Below are positions 47,406 to 55,900 of a DNA stretch of 64,000 nt, one piece after another; positions within the stretch are counted from its first letter, which is position 1; the number at the start of each line of letters is the position of its first letter. A program made the position numbers and the translations under genes. The DNA comes from Apilactobacillus quenuiae (GTDB taxonomy: Bacteria; Bacillota; Bacilli; Lactobacillales; Lactobacillaceae): NCBI RefSeq assembly GCF_002994005.1, contig NZ_POSN01000005.1, forward strand, positions 1,466-65,465, in the 5' to 3' direction. The notes beneath the pieces are model-generated. The model saw only the letters and a list, made by a program, of their open reading frames with translations, had not been told where the DNA came from and made no database searches.

Positions 47406-47624
47406 ATGAATAATTTATTTAAAAAGATTTTACATATTTTACATTATATTGTTTTTATAATGCTCTTAGCAATGATCCCAACATTTGTACTAGGAGTAAT
47501 TTATGGGGACTACAGCTCTTGGAGTAATTTTGTTTCTACTCTTACATTGGCTTATCTAGTTTCAATAGCGGGAATTATTATTTATTTAACATATTTATAT
47601 ATAAAAGAAAAATTAAAAAGGTAA
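47406..47624 (+). CDS. Small two-TM membrane protein
   Basis: 72 residues with two hydrophobic segments (about 10-32 and 43-66) and a basic C-terminus (KEKLKR). GTGAAGG lies near the ATG. It is not recognised as a known family. Likely cotranscribed with the following small membrane protein, 19 bases further on. Small two-gene membrane units near toxin-like loci are often immunity or accessory proteins, but nothing here proves that. Confidence 0.55.
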   Translation: MNNLFKKILHILHYIVFIMLLAMIPTFVLGVIYGDYSSWSNFVSTLTLAYLVSIAGIIIYLTYLYIKEKLKR

Positions 47625-47643
47625 ATGAAAGTATGGTGAGACA

Positions 47644-47844
47644 TTGAAAACAAATAATCTTAAAATACTAAAAATCATATCAGCGATATTATTAAATTTC
47701 GGAGCATTCATATTAGTTATAAGTTCTATTTTTAATATTTATCAACATGAACATATTATAAGAAACATTTTCAATATCATCTTTATCGTTATAATTACCA
47801 CTTTAATTAACGTTGAGGATATATTTAATAATAAAAAAAATTAG
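47644..47844 (+). CDS. Small two-TM membrane protein, second of pair
   Basis: 66 residues with a TTG start; GGTGAG lies upstream, a weak ribosome site. Two hydrophobic segments (about 8-29 and 39-57). Function unknown; probably in one unit with the 72-residue gene before it. A hairpin at 48011-48047 may end the transcript, after 165 bases without another gene. Confidence 0.45.
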   Translation: MKTNNLKILKIISAILLNFGAFILVISSIFNIYQHEHIIRNIFNIIFIVIITTLINVEDIFNNKKN

Positions 47845-48010
47845 ATTAATAGTAGATTTGATATCCATACACAAAACATTTGAAGTTAATCTTTCGGATA
47901 TTCATATATAATATGTTTGTATTCAATGATAAGAATTTTAAAGGCTGATTCTTATTGTTGAATATAACCGCTTCAATATTATTATTATTGTTTGGCTTAT
48001 CTACATGTAA

Positions 48011-48049
48011 AATAGGTACAATGTGCAAACGTTGTACCTATTTTTTATG
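48011..48049 (+). terminator. Terminator after the small membrane protein pair
   Basis: AATAGGTACAA / TTGTACCTATT hairpin followed by T run. Confidence 0.8.
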
Positions 48050-48217
48050 ATAATAATAATCTAAACTATGAGTATTTACGTTGATAACAGCATACATAAC
48101 AATTGAAGTTAATTAATCAGATAATAGTATAGAATAATAGATGTATTTAAGTGATGAAAAGTTGTCAAAGAACTGTTTATTACTTAAGTGCATTTATCAA
48201 GTAGAGGAGGCAAAAAT

Positions 48218-48265
48218 ACGGAGTTATTATTAAATTTTCTAAAAGCTTTATTAGGATCCAAATAA
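48218..48265 (+). other. Possible 15-residue peptide frame with ACG start
   Basis: A strong GAGGAGG (48204-48210) is followed, 7 bases later, by ACG and a 15-codon frame reading ELLLNFLKALLGSK before TAA. The peptide would be amphipathic and hydrophobic. No standard start exists in the frame; ACG may be a mutated ATG or a weak start. Region 48050-48217 upstream shows no other gene. Confidence 0.25.
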
Positions 48266-48343
48266 TATTTAGTTAAATTTTTTATCTTTATTGTTTATCT
48301 TTCTAAACTCATATTTTGTTCCCCATCATTACTTTAATTAACA

Positions 48344-48384
48344 CAAAAAGGTGTAATGCAATTAATGCATTACATCTTTTTATT
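48344..48384. terminator. Hairpin terminator, bidirectional
   Basis: AAAAAGGTGTAATGCA / TGCATTACATCTTTTT with loop ATTAA; it would end the transcript carrying the possible short peptide. Confidence 0.8.
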
Positions 48385-48401
48385 TAATTTATATTACGAG
48401 A

Positions 48402-48537
48402 ATAAAAAAGCAACCACTCAGGTGATTGCTTAAATATCATGAAGTTGCAAGTATATGTTTTGTATTATACCCAATAGTAAAATATATACTCATTCCCTAA
48501 CGAAAAGTGTATGTTTGAGAGTTTAATTAAATTCTCA
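48402..48537 (-). ncRNA. Candidate small RNA R2
   Basis: Extended -10 TGTTATAAT (48544-48552, minus) preceded by ACTAACTTTCTTCAAAAAC. The RNA starts with TTTGAGA / TCTCAAA around an AT loop and ends at AAGCAATCACC / GGTGGTTGCTT-type hairpin with six T (48405-48430). A frame MSIYFTIGYNTKHILATS lies inside but has a poor ribosome site. Confidence 0.4.
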
Positions 48538-48612
48538 AATTTATTATAACAATTGTTATAACTTTTATTTATCGAATGTTTTTGAAGAAAGTTAGTATTT
48601 TATAATAATTGC

Positions 48613-48696
48613 AATAAAAAACTACCCTCACAAGTAAAACTATGAGGGCAGTTATGAAAAGGTATATTTGTGAACGTTATGATGTATACATTCACA
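48613..48696 (-). ncRNA. Candidate small RNA R3
   Basis: TATACT (48703-48708, minus) preceded by ACTAACTAATTTTCAATAAC. The RNA holds GTGAATGTATAC...GTTCAC, then TTTTCATAACTGCCCTCAT, and ends at CTGCCCTCATAG / TGTGAGGGTAG followed by six T. Shares TTCATAACT-CCCTCAT with R1. Confidence 0.45.
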
Positions 48697-48779
48697 ATCA
48701 TAAGTATACACAAAAAAGATATTGTTTTTTATCTAATGTTATTGAAAATTAGTTAGTATTTTCTACTAGTTAACTTAAA

Positions 48780-48853
48780 TCGGGAAAATAGGAATTGAAC
48801 CTACGACCTCTTAGTCCCGAACCAAGTGCTCTACCAAGCTGAGCTATTTCCCG
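48780..48853 (-). tRNA. tRNA-Pro (anticodon CGG)
   Basis: Reverse complement folds as a tRNA: acceptor CGGGAAA / TTTCCCG with discriminator A, D arm GCTC-AGCTTGGTA-GAGC, anticodon stem CTTGG / CTAAG with loop TTCGGGA (anticodon at 48817-48819), T arm GTAGG-TTCAATT-CCTAT. No CCA is encoded. A CGG-reading proline tRNA is a rare extra in AT-rich lactobacilli. It stands alone. Confidence 0.92.
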
Positions 48854-48889
48854 TGAATTAATTTCACTATAACACATTTTTTGCATATT

Positions 48890-48919
48890 AAAAGGCATCC
48901 ATAATTTTTAGGATGCCTC
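48890..48919 (-). terminator. Hairpin upstream of the tRNA
   Basis: AGGCATCC / GGATGCCT stem, followed on the minus strand by TTTTAAT; it could end a transcript from the right before the tRNA. Confidence 0.55.
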
Positions 48920-48942
48920 GTTTATATTTATAGTCAGTATAG

Positions 48943-49101
48943 CTTCTTTATATTTTATCTTTTTTATTATTTATTTTTCTCAGTGTAAGTCTTTCCAGTA
49001 ATATGTCCCTAAGTAGCTATCATGCTGCACCATCATTAAATGATTTTTCACAGATAGGTCCGACTAAGGATATTCCAGTCCAAACTTACCAATTAAGTTA
49101 G
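48943..49101 (+). pseudogene. Possible remnant of a secreted protein gene
   Basis: An open frame without a proper start encodes a hydrophobic run (LLFIFLSVSLSS) followed by a polar piece ending SQIGPTKDIPVQTYQLS. It looks like the tail of a decayed gene. Base composition is less AT-rich than its flanks (49003-49101). The rest of 49102-49225 holds two palindromes (TCGCTATAGCGA at 49125-49136 and ATTATTGG / CCAATAAT) and no gene. Confidence 0.25.
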
Positions 49102-49225
49102 AATATTTTTATTAAGTTAAATTATCGCTATAGCGACATCACAACATTATTGGAATTTAGGGAGACATCACCAATAATTTATGTGAATGTTTATTATACA
49201 CTATGAAGAAAAAATAACAAGAAAT

Positions 49226-49270
49226 AAAAATAACCGACCACCCTCTTAAAATGGTTGGTCGGTTATTTTT
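49226..49270 (-). terminator. Terminator of the toxin-antitoxin-chaperone operon
   Basis: AAATAACCGACCA / TGGTCGGTTATTT hairpin with T runs; it directly follows the SecB-like gene. Confidence 0.9.
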
Positions 49271-49759
49271 TTAGTCTTTATCATCTAAATCAATAAATTT
49301 AATTCTATTATTTTCTTTTAAGATTTTAGAAAAATTAACAATTGGAAGTACACAAGCTGGAAACATATTGGATTTTAACGTTAGTTCGGAGATAAGTGAT
49401 CTAACGTAAGGAAACATTAAGTTATTTCCATCATTAGCTAATGCATATTTTAAGCCATCAGCTATTTGAACATCACTAAAATCTCCGCTTACAAAAGAAA
49501 ATTTAAAAGCTCCACTTATGTCTATGTTTAAAAGAAAAGGTGTATTATCCTTTTCTACCCCACCTACTTTAACCTTAATATTAATTAAAGCATCTTTGGG
49601 AGACTCTTTTTTTGAAAAATAAATAATAGAATGAAACTCATTATCTAACTTTAATTTATTGTCAGGTGACTTTTTAAAATTAACATTTCTTTTATAATCA
49701 AAGGAATTGATACTGTAATTAAGAAAACTCATATTCTTTATAGGATTAGTATCACTCAT
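49271..49759 (-). CDS. SecB-like chaperone of a toxin-antitoxin-chaperone operon
   Basis: 162 residues. The C-terminal two thirds resemble SecB: the segment FPYVRSLISELTLKSNM followed by FPACVLPIVNF matches the family pattern FPYAREVISDLVSRG...LPPVNF. The N-terminal beta region (SIIYFSKKESPKDALINIKV, FLLNIDISGAFKFSF) fits the SecB fold. Gram-positive bacteria generally lack export SecB, so a copy at the end of a small operon is expected to serve as an antitoxin chaperone. Its ATG directly follows the antitoxin stop (TAAATG), with GAGGGG upstream. Confidence 0.78.
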   Translation of the reverse strand: MSDTNPIKNMSFLNYSINSFDYKRNVNFKKSPDNKLKLDNEFHSIIYFSKKESPKDALINIKVKVGGVEKDNTPFLLNIDISGAFKFSFVSGDFSDVQIADGLKYALANDGNNLMFPYVRSLISELTLKSNMFPACVLPIVNFSKILKENNRIKFIDLDDKD

Positions 49760-50104
49760 TTAAACTATACACCCCTCTTTACTACCAAAGTTATAAGATT
49801 CTTCATAAGGATTATATGCATTCGATTGATTTATGGTAAGACTATTTTTGATAGATTTAAAATCATTCATAATATTTTTCTTATTAAAGTAAAAATCATT
49901 CATTGAATTATCATTCTTATAATAATCATAATAATAATTAAAGTTATTATAAAAATTCTCATCAATTTTATTGATAGATTTAAAATCATTCATGGCATTT
50001 GTAACGTCAGAAAATAATTCATCAGTTATTTCATCCATATCTCTTTTTGCTTCAGGAGTTTTTAATAATTTTTTAAAATCATTTAATGAAATATTAGTCT
50101 TCAT
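49760..50104 (-). CDS. Putative antitoxin with repeated MNDF motifs
   Basis: 114 residues from MKTNISLNDFKKLL. The start at 50104 follows GAGGAGG by 9 bases and overlaps the toxin gene by 11; the frame upstream (to 50143) lies within the toxin. The first 45 residues look helical; the rest is Asn/Tyr/Asp-rich and probably flexible, with MNDFKSINK, MNDFYFNKK and MNDFKSIKN repeats. It has no visible helix-turn-helix. By position it is the antitoxin, and the flexible tail is a candidate chaperone-addiction region. Function is inferred from gene order only. Confidence 0.6.
   Translation of the reverse strand: MKTNISLNDFKKLLKTPEAKRDMDEITDELFSDVTNAMNDFKSINKIDENFYNNFNYYYDYYKNDNSMNDFYFNKKNIMNDFKSIKNSLTINQSNAYNPYEESYNFGSKEGCIV
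49848..49993. repeat. 23-bp perfect direct repeat inside the antitoxin gene
   Basis: TTGATAGATTTAAAATCATT (continuing CAT) occurs at 49848-49870 and 49971-49993, 123 bp (41 codons) apart and in the same reading frame, encoding the MNDFKSI repeats. Long perfect identity points to recent duplication or gene conversion. Confidence 0.85.
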
Positions 50105-50660
50105 TATAATCAGCCTCCTCAATTTCCAGTGTGTTATAATCAATAACTTTATTATCTTTTATGCATAATTCAACAGAATTACTTAATATACTTTGTGGAA
50201 TTAAAAATCCAAATTTATTAATTGTATCGCTGTATACAGCCAATTTTTTATGTTTAAAAACGTTATTCTTATTAACAAATTTTATAAAATAATCAATTAC
50301 AAGTCCATCAAGTTTTTTGGCATAGCCACTATTACTATATTTTTTTGCTTTTGATTTTATATAGCTTTTATTTTCTTGAGTAAATAATTCTATATATTGT
50401 ATTACCTTGGGATCAGTTAAATCCAATATGTTATCCATGTAATTATTTTTTATTCTAAATTTCAATAAACAAATATCATTATGATCTTTTTTACCTTTTC
50501 TTTGAACAAAATGCAAAGCATTTTCTTTAGCATAAACAAATGAATATGATCCCTTACCTAACGTCCCAATCGTATGAGAGATATTAAAGTGACTTGTATT
50601 AATTATTTTTTGTCCATTAGATAAAAAAGTTCCATGATAGCAACAAAAATTTTTTATCAC
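50094..50660 (-). CDS. Putative ADP-ribosyltransferase-like toxin
   Basis: 188 residues, GTG start at 50660 with AGGGGG about 12 bases upstream. It has features of the H-Y-E group of ADP-ribosyltransferase folds (DUF3990-like): CYHGT with His9, then GKGSYSF with Tyr39 followed by AKENALHFVQ, a middle segment LDGLVIDYFIKFVNK, and SNSVELCIKD with Glu164. Such proteins modify RNA, protein or DNA with ADP-ribose from NAD+. First gene of the three-gene operon, with a likely antitoxin and SecB-like protein behind it. The family is judged by eye, and other toxin folds remain possible. Confidence 0.6.
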   Translation of the reverse strand: MIKNFCCYHGTFLSNGQKIINTSHFNISHTIGTLGKGSYSFVYAKENALHFVQRKGKKDHNDICLLKFRIKNNYMDNILDLTDPKVIQYIELFTQENKSYIKSKAKKYSNSGYAKKLDGLVIDYFIKFVNKNNVFKHKKLAVYSDTINKFGFLIPQSILSNSVELCIKDNKVIDYNTLEIEEADYNED

Positions 50661-50723
50661 TTACAAAACTATCCCCCTAATTAAGGTATAACCTAATAAT
50701 ACTATATATTTAATGCTTAATAA

Positions 50724-50772
50724 ATAAAAAAGTTATCTCAGTTATTAAATAATTAACTAAGATAACTTTTAA
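50724..50772 (-). terminator. Terminator of the secreted propeller-like protein
   Basis: AAAAGTTATCTTAGTTAATT / AATAACTGAGATAACTTTT stem with T run on the minus strand. Confidence 0.85.
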
Positions 50773-50776
50773 ACTT

Positions 50777-52444
50777 CTATTCTAATACATAGTCACTACG
50801 TAAGATTTCTCCACGCCATAACAACAATGCATAGGCATGACCTTCACCATCAAAAGTTAAGCCTTCCCATTCACGACCTGAATTAAAGGCGTTGTAATGA
50901 ACATCTTTACTCTTTAAAGTTCCAGCATTCAATTTATCAACTGGTACTGAGGTAACCATATCATTAGAAACCATATAGATTCGATCAGTCACTGGATTAT
51001 AAGTTAAGTTTTGGTTCCAACTACCAGCCCAATGGATCACTTGCTTAGCTGGTCTAAAACTAACTTTATCATTGTTCAATGAACCAATATATAAACTATA
51101 TGCCTTTTTAACACCATTAGGACCACTGTGGACACCAATGTATGCACGACCTTGTTTATCAAATGCAAGTGTGTGTAGACCTAGGTTCTTGCCATTATGC
51201 ATTAATTTAAAACTATATTGATGCACTGGTTGTAATGTATCTGCATCCAGTTCAGTAATTTGGTTCTTATCGTTATTTGAAAAATCACCCAATTTATCAT
51301 CTTGTGCTAAATATAAATGATTATTAGCTGGATTATATGACATCGTTTGACCATGACCAATATTAATTAGTGGACTAGCCTCAACTGAATCGGTAACTGC
51401 TTCATATTGACCTAGTAATTGATTACCATTTTGTGCTTTATCAATTTGGTCTTGATCACTGCTAATTTTTTGTTTTAATGTATTAATCTTAGCTTTAGAA
51501 TCATCAATTTGTTTATAAACCTTAGTACGAAGTGCCTTGTATTCACTAAAGGTCTTTTTAACTTGTACTCTAGCTTTAACTAATTGTCTAACCTTTTTTT
51601 GTTCAGCCTTACTTAATTCGTTCAATTTAACTGATTTAGCTAAATAATTGCTAGGATCATTGATATTTCTAGATGTTTTTTTATCTTTCTTATTATCAAA
51701 ATACTTATTAATCATTTTGCCATACTTATGTTTATAATTGGTTGAAACCTTACGATAGTTTTCAGCAGACTTGCTAATTACATCTTTCCCATTTTTAACT
51801 TCTGTCTGGACTTTTTGTAATTTGCTGGTACTCTTCTTCATATCATCGCGAGAATCAGCAGTTGCGTTAATGTAATCCACAAATTGTTGATTATTTTGAC
51901 GTCCTTTATCAGTATAAGGATTAAAGTAACTAAAGATATTCAATAATAGGTTTTGATTTCCATTATCCATTAGGCCCATTTTTTCTAAGGCATCTAATTT
52001 AAAACGAATAATGGCACCTTGATTAGCACCAGTTCCCATTGATTCAAGTAAATAAATACTATTATTAGCCATAACAATTCCTTGATAATTACCATGTTCT
52101 TCAGGTGAAACATTAAAACCAGTTGGTAAATACCATTTAGTAATCAAACTGTTACCATTGGCTGAATCATTATAAGTATGAAATTGATTAGTATCTCTTA
52201 CATGCTTATAATGTCCCCAAACTGGTTTAAATTTAGGTAGTTTATTGCGCATAACCTGCAAATCATTATCATCATAATTCTGCATTGCATTATCTTGATT
52301 AGTTTGTGGAATTGGATTTTTAGGTTCATCCCAGTTATGAACAAAAAAATTAGAATCCGCATGAACACTCGCCATGGGTGCAGCAGCGCCAACTAATGAC
52401 ATCATCGCTACTGCAGTCAAAGCGATTTTTGTTAACTTCTTCAT
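50777..52444 (-). CDS. Secreted beta-propeller-like protein with an inserted coiled coil
   Basis: 555 residues, signal peptide MKKLTKIALTAVAMMSLVGA to about residue 29 (cleaved after HAD). The part around 55-165 (NYQGIVMANNSIYLLES) and the part from about 345 to the end (HGQTMSYNPANNHLYLAQDD, LHTLAFDKQGRAYIG, WNQNLTYNPVTDRIYMVSND, REWEGLTFDGEGHAYALL) look like repeated blades of a propeller. In between, about 185-340, lies a long charged helical stretch (KLNELSKAEQKKVRQLVKAR). No anchor is seen. Function unknown; binding of a sugar or protein is possible. Confidence 0.65.
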   Translation of the reverse strand: MKKLTKIALTAVAMMSLVGAAAPMASVHADSNFFVHNWDEPKNPIPQTNQDNAMQNYDDNDLQVMRNKLPKFKPVWGHYKHVRDTNQFHTYNDSANGNSLITKWYLPTGFNVSPEEHGNYQGIVMANNSIYLLESMGTGANQGAIIRFKLDALEKMGLMDNGNQNLLLNIFSYFNPYTDKGRQNNQQFVDYINATADSRDDMKKSTSKLQKVQTEVKNGKDVISKSAENYRKVSTNYKHKYGKMINKYFDNKKDKKTSRNINDPSNYLAKSVKLNELSKAEQKKVRQLVKARVQVKKTFSEYKALRTKVYKQIDDSKAKINTLKQKISSDQDQIDKAQNGNQLLGQYEAVTDSVEASPLINIGHGQTMSYNPANNHLYLAQDDKLGDFSNNDKNQITELDADTLQPVHQYSFKLMHNGKNLGLHTLAFDKQGRAYIGVHSGPNGVKKAYSLYIGSLNNDKVSFRPAKQVIHWAGSWNQNLTYNPVTDRIYMVSNDMVTSVPVDKLNAGTLKSKDVHYNAFNSGREWEGLTFDGEGHAYALLLWRGEILRSDYVLE

Positions 52445-52645
52445 ATATATCCCCCTATGTAAAATGAATATGATAGTTCATGTCCTCAATTTAAAACTAT
52501 TAAATCGAAAATATCAAGTTTTATGCAAATAAATCGATAAAAGTGATGATGGAATTTCCATTGTTATGTATATTCTTATCAAGCACAATAGTTATAGTTC
52601 ATAATGTGAATTATGATAGTATGTATTTTAAGTTATTTTATTCAT

Positions 52646-52771
52646 AAAAAATAGGCACAACGACGATATTGTGCCTATTTTCCAGGAGAACAAGACCCCA
52701 AACGAGAATACTAAAAAGAAAGGTTGTAAACAATAACAATACTAAACATTCAAAGTTTTGTTATCGAGTAC
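52646..52771 (-). ncRNA. Candidate small RNA between the propeller and giant genes
   Basis: The 500-bp gap 52445-52944 holds no protein gene. On the minus strand a TATAAT (52778-52783) precedes about 125 bases ending in AAAATAGGCACAA / TTGTGCCTATTTT with six T (52648-52681). Just before the hairpin is GGGGTCTTGTTCTCCTGG, with an anti-Shine-Dalgarno-like CTCCT. No -35 is convincing. Confidence 0.35.
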
Positions 52772-52892
52772 TTCTTTATTATATAGAAATACGCAGAATA
52801 TTAACTTCAAATATTCTATATATTAGTCTCAAATTTTATATGAATTAGTCATGTTTGCTTGATTATTATAACTTTCAAACATTATATTACAT

Positions 52893-52932
52893 AAAAAAGA
52901 TGCCCTATAAATTATAGGACATCTTTTATTAT
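52893..52932 (-). terminator. Terminator of the giant surface protein
   Basis: AAAGATGTCCTATAA / TTATAGGGCATCTTTT hairpin with T run, 13 bases past the stop. Confidence 0.85.
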
Positions 52933-52944
52933 TCAATTAACTAA

Positions 52945-55900
52945 CTATTTTATTCTTTCAACAATTGTCTTATTACTTGATACATACTCACCATTACCTA
53001 AATACATCCGAGTCATTTTGCCATAAGTTTCAATATATTTAACATGGAAAGTATCACCCTTCTTCAAATGTCTAATCATCGTATGATTACTAAACTTACG
53101 ACTACTATAAACATATGTTCCAGTTGGTTTGATTACTCTAAATTTATTTTTAGCAGCTGGTCTACTCTTGTGGTAATAAGCATCATCAATATAACCACGA
53201 TTGCTAGTAATCCAACCGCCACCAGCTAAGCGATAATATAGCTTACCCGTCTTAGTAAATCTAAAGCCAACTACTCTAAAGACATGGCTCTTATTACGTT
53301 CGACTTTCTTGTATCTAATAAGACGATCCTTATTATTAAATTTCAATACTTTATAACTATAAATCGTATTGTAATTATAAACGTAGTGTGGAATATCATG
53401 TAAACGTTTCTTGTAAGCAAGATTATAAGCATATTTATATGATGAACGATATGCTTTGTCAATCCGATTGTAATTAACAACCGTTCCATTCATCCCTGCT
53501 TGATATGCTTGCTGACCAACTTGATAAGCATAATTACCATTTAAGCGCCCTTGACGATTATGTTGTGCATCAAAAATTCCCTTTTGATAATCATGGAAGT
53601 TTTTATGCCCATCGTTATAAGCAGCATTGTTTGAAATAATAGCATTATGTTTATCATTAAATCCTTGTTCAGCTTCATCATATCCTCGATTGAAATTATT
53701 AATATATGCTGCTGATTTCCCTGTCAATGATGGTTGCCTTCCGTTAGCAAATGCATTAATTCCAGCCTTAAAGCCATCATCATTCTTTATTGGACGCTTA
53801 GATGGTGGTGTTGGCATGCTTTGATTATTATCACTTGGTGTAGATGTAGGCGTTGGTGCTGGATTAGGTGATGGAGTTGGATTTGGTTTAGCTGGTTGAT
53901 TAGAATTATGATTATTCTTGGTGTTAATCCAAACGGCATAACCTGCTTGATTAGCAGCACTATCTAATTTAGCGTTATTGCTTTGCCTATCACCAGTTAA
54001 ACCTGCTTGATATGCAGCACGCGCATTTTCATAAGCCTTTTGCTGGTTAAGATTATCTGGATACTTATTTGGATTATCCGGAACTCCATTAATGGCATCA
54101 TTTAAGCCAGCTTTAGAAGCAGTTCCAGCTTGAATAGATTCAGAATTGCTATTATCTTGGTGGCCACTTTGACCAGCTTGGTACATTCTTTGCGCATTAA
54201 TATATGCTTGGAACTGAACCAAGTTACTACGATAATTAGCTTCATGATCTGAATTATTGTTGATGGCATCTTGTAGGCCAACATAGGATGCCAATCCAGC
54301 ATTATTAGCTACTTTGTTTAGCATTGCCATTTGTTGATTTTGAGCGGTATGATTGTTATTTTGACCGGCTTGGTAGGCTTGTTGGGCTTGAAGATAAGCG
54401 TGTTTCTGTAATGCATTAGTTGGTGGCGTACTTTGACCATTAATTGCATGCAAAATACCACGCCTTGCCGCTAAGCCAATTTGATCAGCATAAGACTCAA
54501 CATTTCCTGTTTTAACGTTAAGATTACCATTTAATCCATAATTATATGACTGGCTTGCATTAACATACGCTTGACGGTCTAATTCTGAATATTTGCCGTC
54601 TTCGTGATTATCCTTATTGTCAACAGCATCTTTAACTCCATCATAAGCAGCCAATCCAGCATCATATGCGGTATTATTCATAGCTTTAGCAGTCGCTACA
54701 CTTTGACCATCATTATTAGCAGAATTCTCACCTATCAAATATGCTTGACGTGCATTTGAATAAGCCTGTTGATCAAAGTTATCCGATGAATAACGACTAG
54801 TTTCATCAGAATTATTATCAATTAAATCCATTAATCCATTACGAGCAGCTTGGCCTGAACGATATGCATATATATTAAGCTGTCCGGCATTGGGATTATC
54901 ACTATTTTCACCAGCTACATATGATTGTTGTGCATATTGATAAGCTTGATACTGTGATAAATGTTGATCTACTGGAACATTATCATTTTTGCCATTAACA
55001 ATATTAAATAATCCTTGATGTGCTGCCAATCCAACATTATTAGCACTAACATTATCAGTAGTTGTAATACCGTTAATACCCAAATTATAAGCTTGTTGAA
55101 TTTGCTTATAAATCATCCCTGCTGGTGAGTTAATATCTGAAGGTTGATTAATATTGTTGTTATAAATGGCATCATTCAATGCATTATTGGCCGCTTTGCC
55201 TGCATTATTCGCAACTGAATTAGTATCATCAGTTTGTTGATTCAAACCATTGTCATACGCTGTTTGCGCTTGATTATATGCTTGATATGCTAAAATATCT
55301 TGATGATCAGGTTGATTATTTTTGGAATTGTTTTCTGCAGCAATTAAACCATTATAGGCAGCTTTACCAATATTGTTAGCAATCATATCTAACTTAGCTT
55401 GATTACTATTAAAATCTCCACTAGTTCCTGCTTGATAAGCAATAATTGCATGATTATAAGCAGTGCGTTGGATAAGATTATTAACATAATTACTCAAATG
55501 ATTTTGATTACCACTAATGGCATCCTTTAGTCCCACATGAGCAGCTTGTCCAGCGTCATAAGCAATCGTGTTTTCAATATTAGCATTGGAATCATAATTG
55601 TTATAAAGATTATTTTCACCAGCTTGATAAGACTGTTGCGCATGATTATATGCTTGTTGTGCAAATGAACCATCAGAATATGAACCAGCTTTTGCAGCAT
55701 TCCCATAAATCATATTATTAAGACCCGCAAAAGCAGCTAAACCAGCTTGATTAGCATTTGCATTCAACGTTGCATCACTACCACTAGTAAGTCCCATTAA
55801 ACCAGCTAGGTATGCTTTTCTAGTATTGTTATACGAATTACGTTCAAAAAAGTCATATATATTAACCGTATCATCTGGACGTCCATTAACACTATCGTCT

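Noticed and set aside
48640-48772. Plus-strand frame starting MRAVMKRY across R3
   Set aside because: It begins inside the terminal hairpin of R3, has no ribosome site, and is kept only over the stem in R1; the T runs place the transcripts on the minus strand.
49003-49101. Stand-alone gene beginning MSLSSYHAAPSL
   Set aside because: No ribosome site, only 32 codons, and the frame continues upstream without a start; treated as a possible remnant only.
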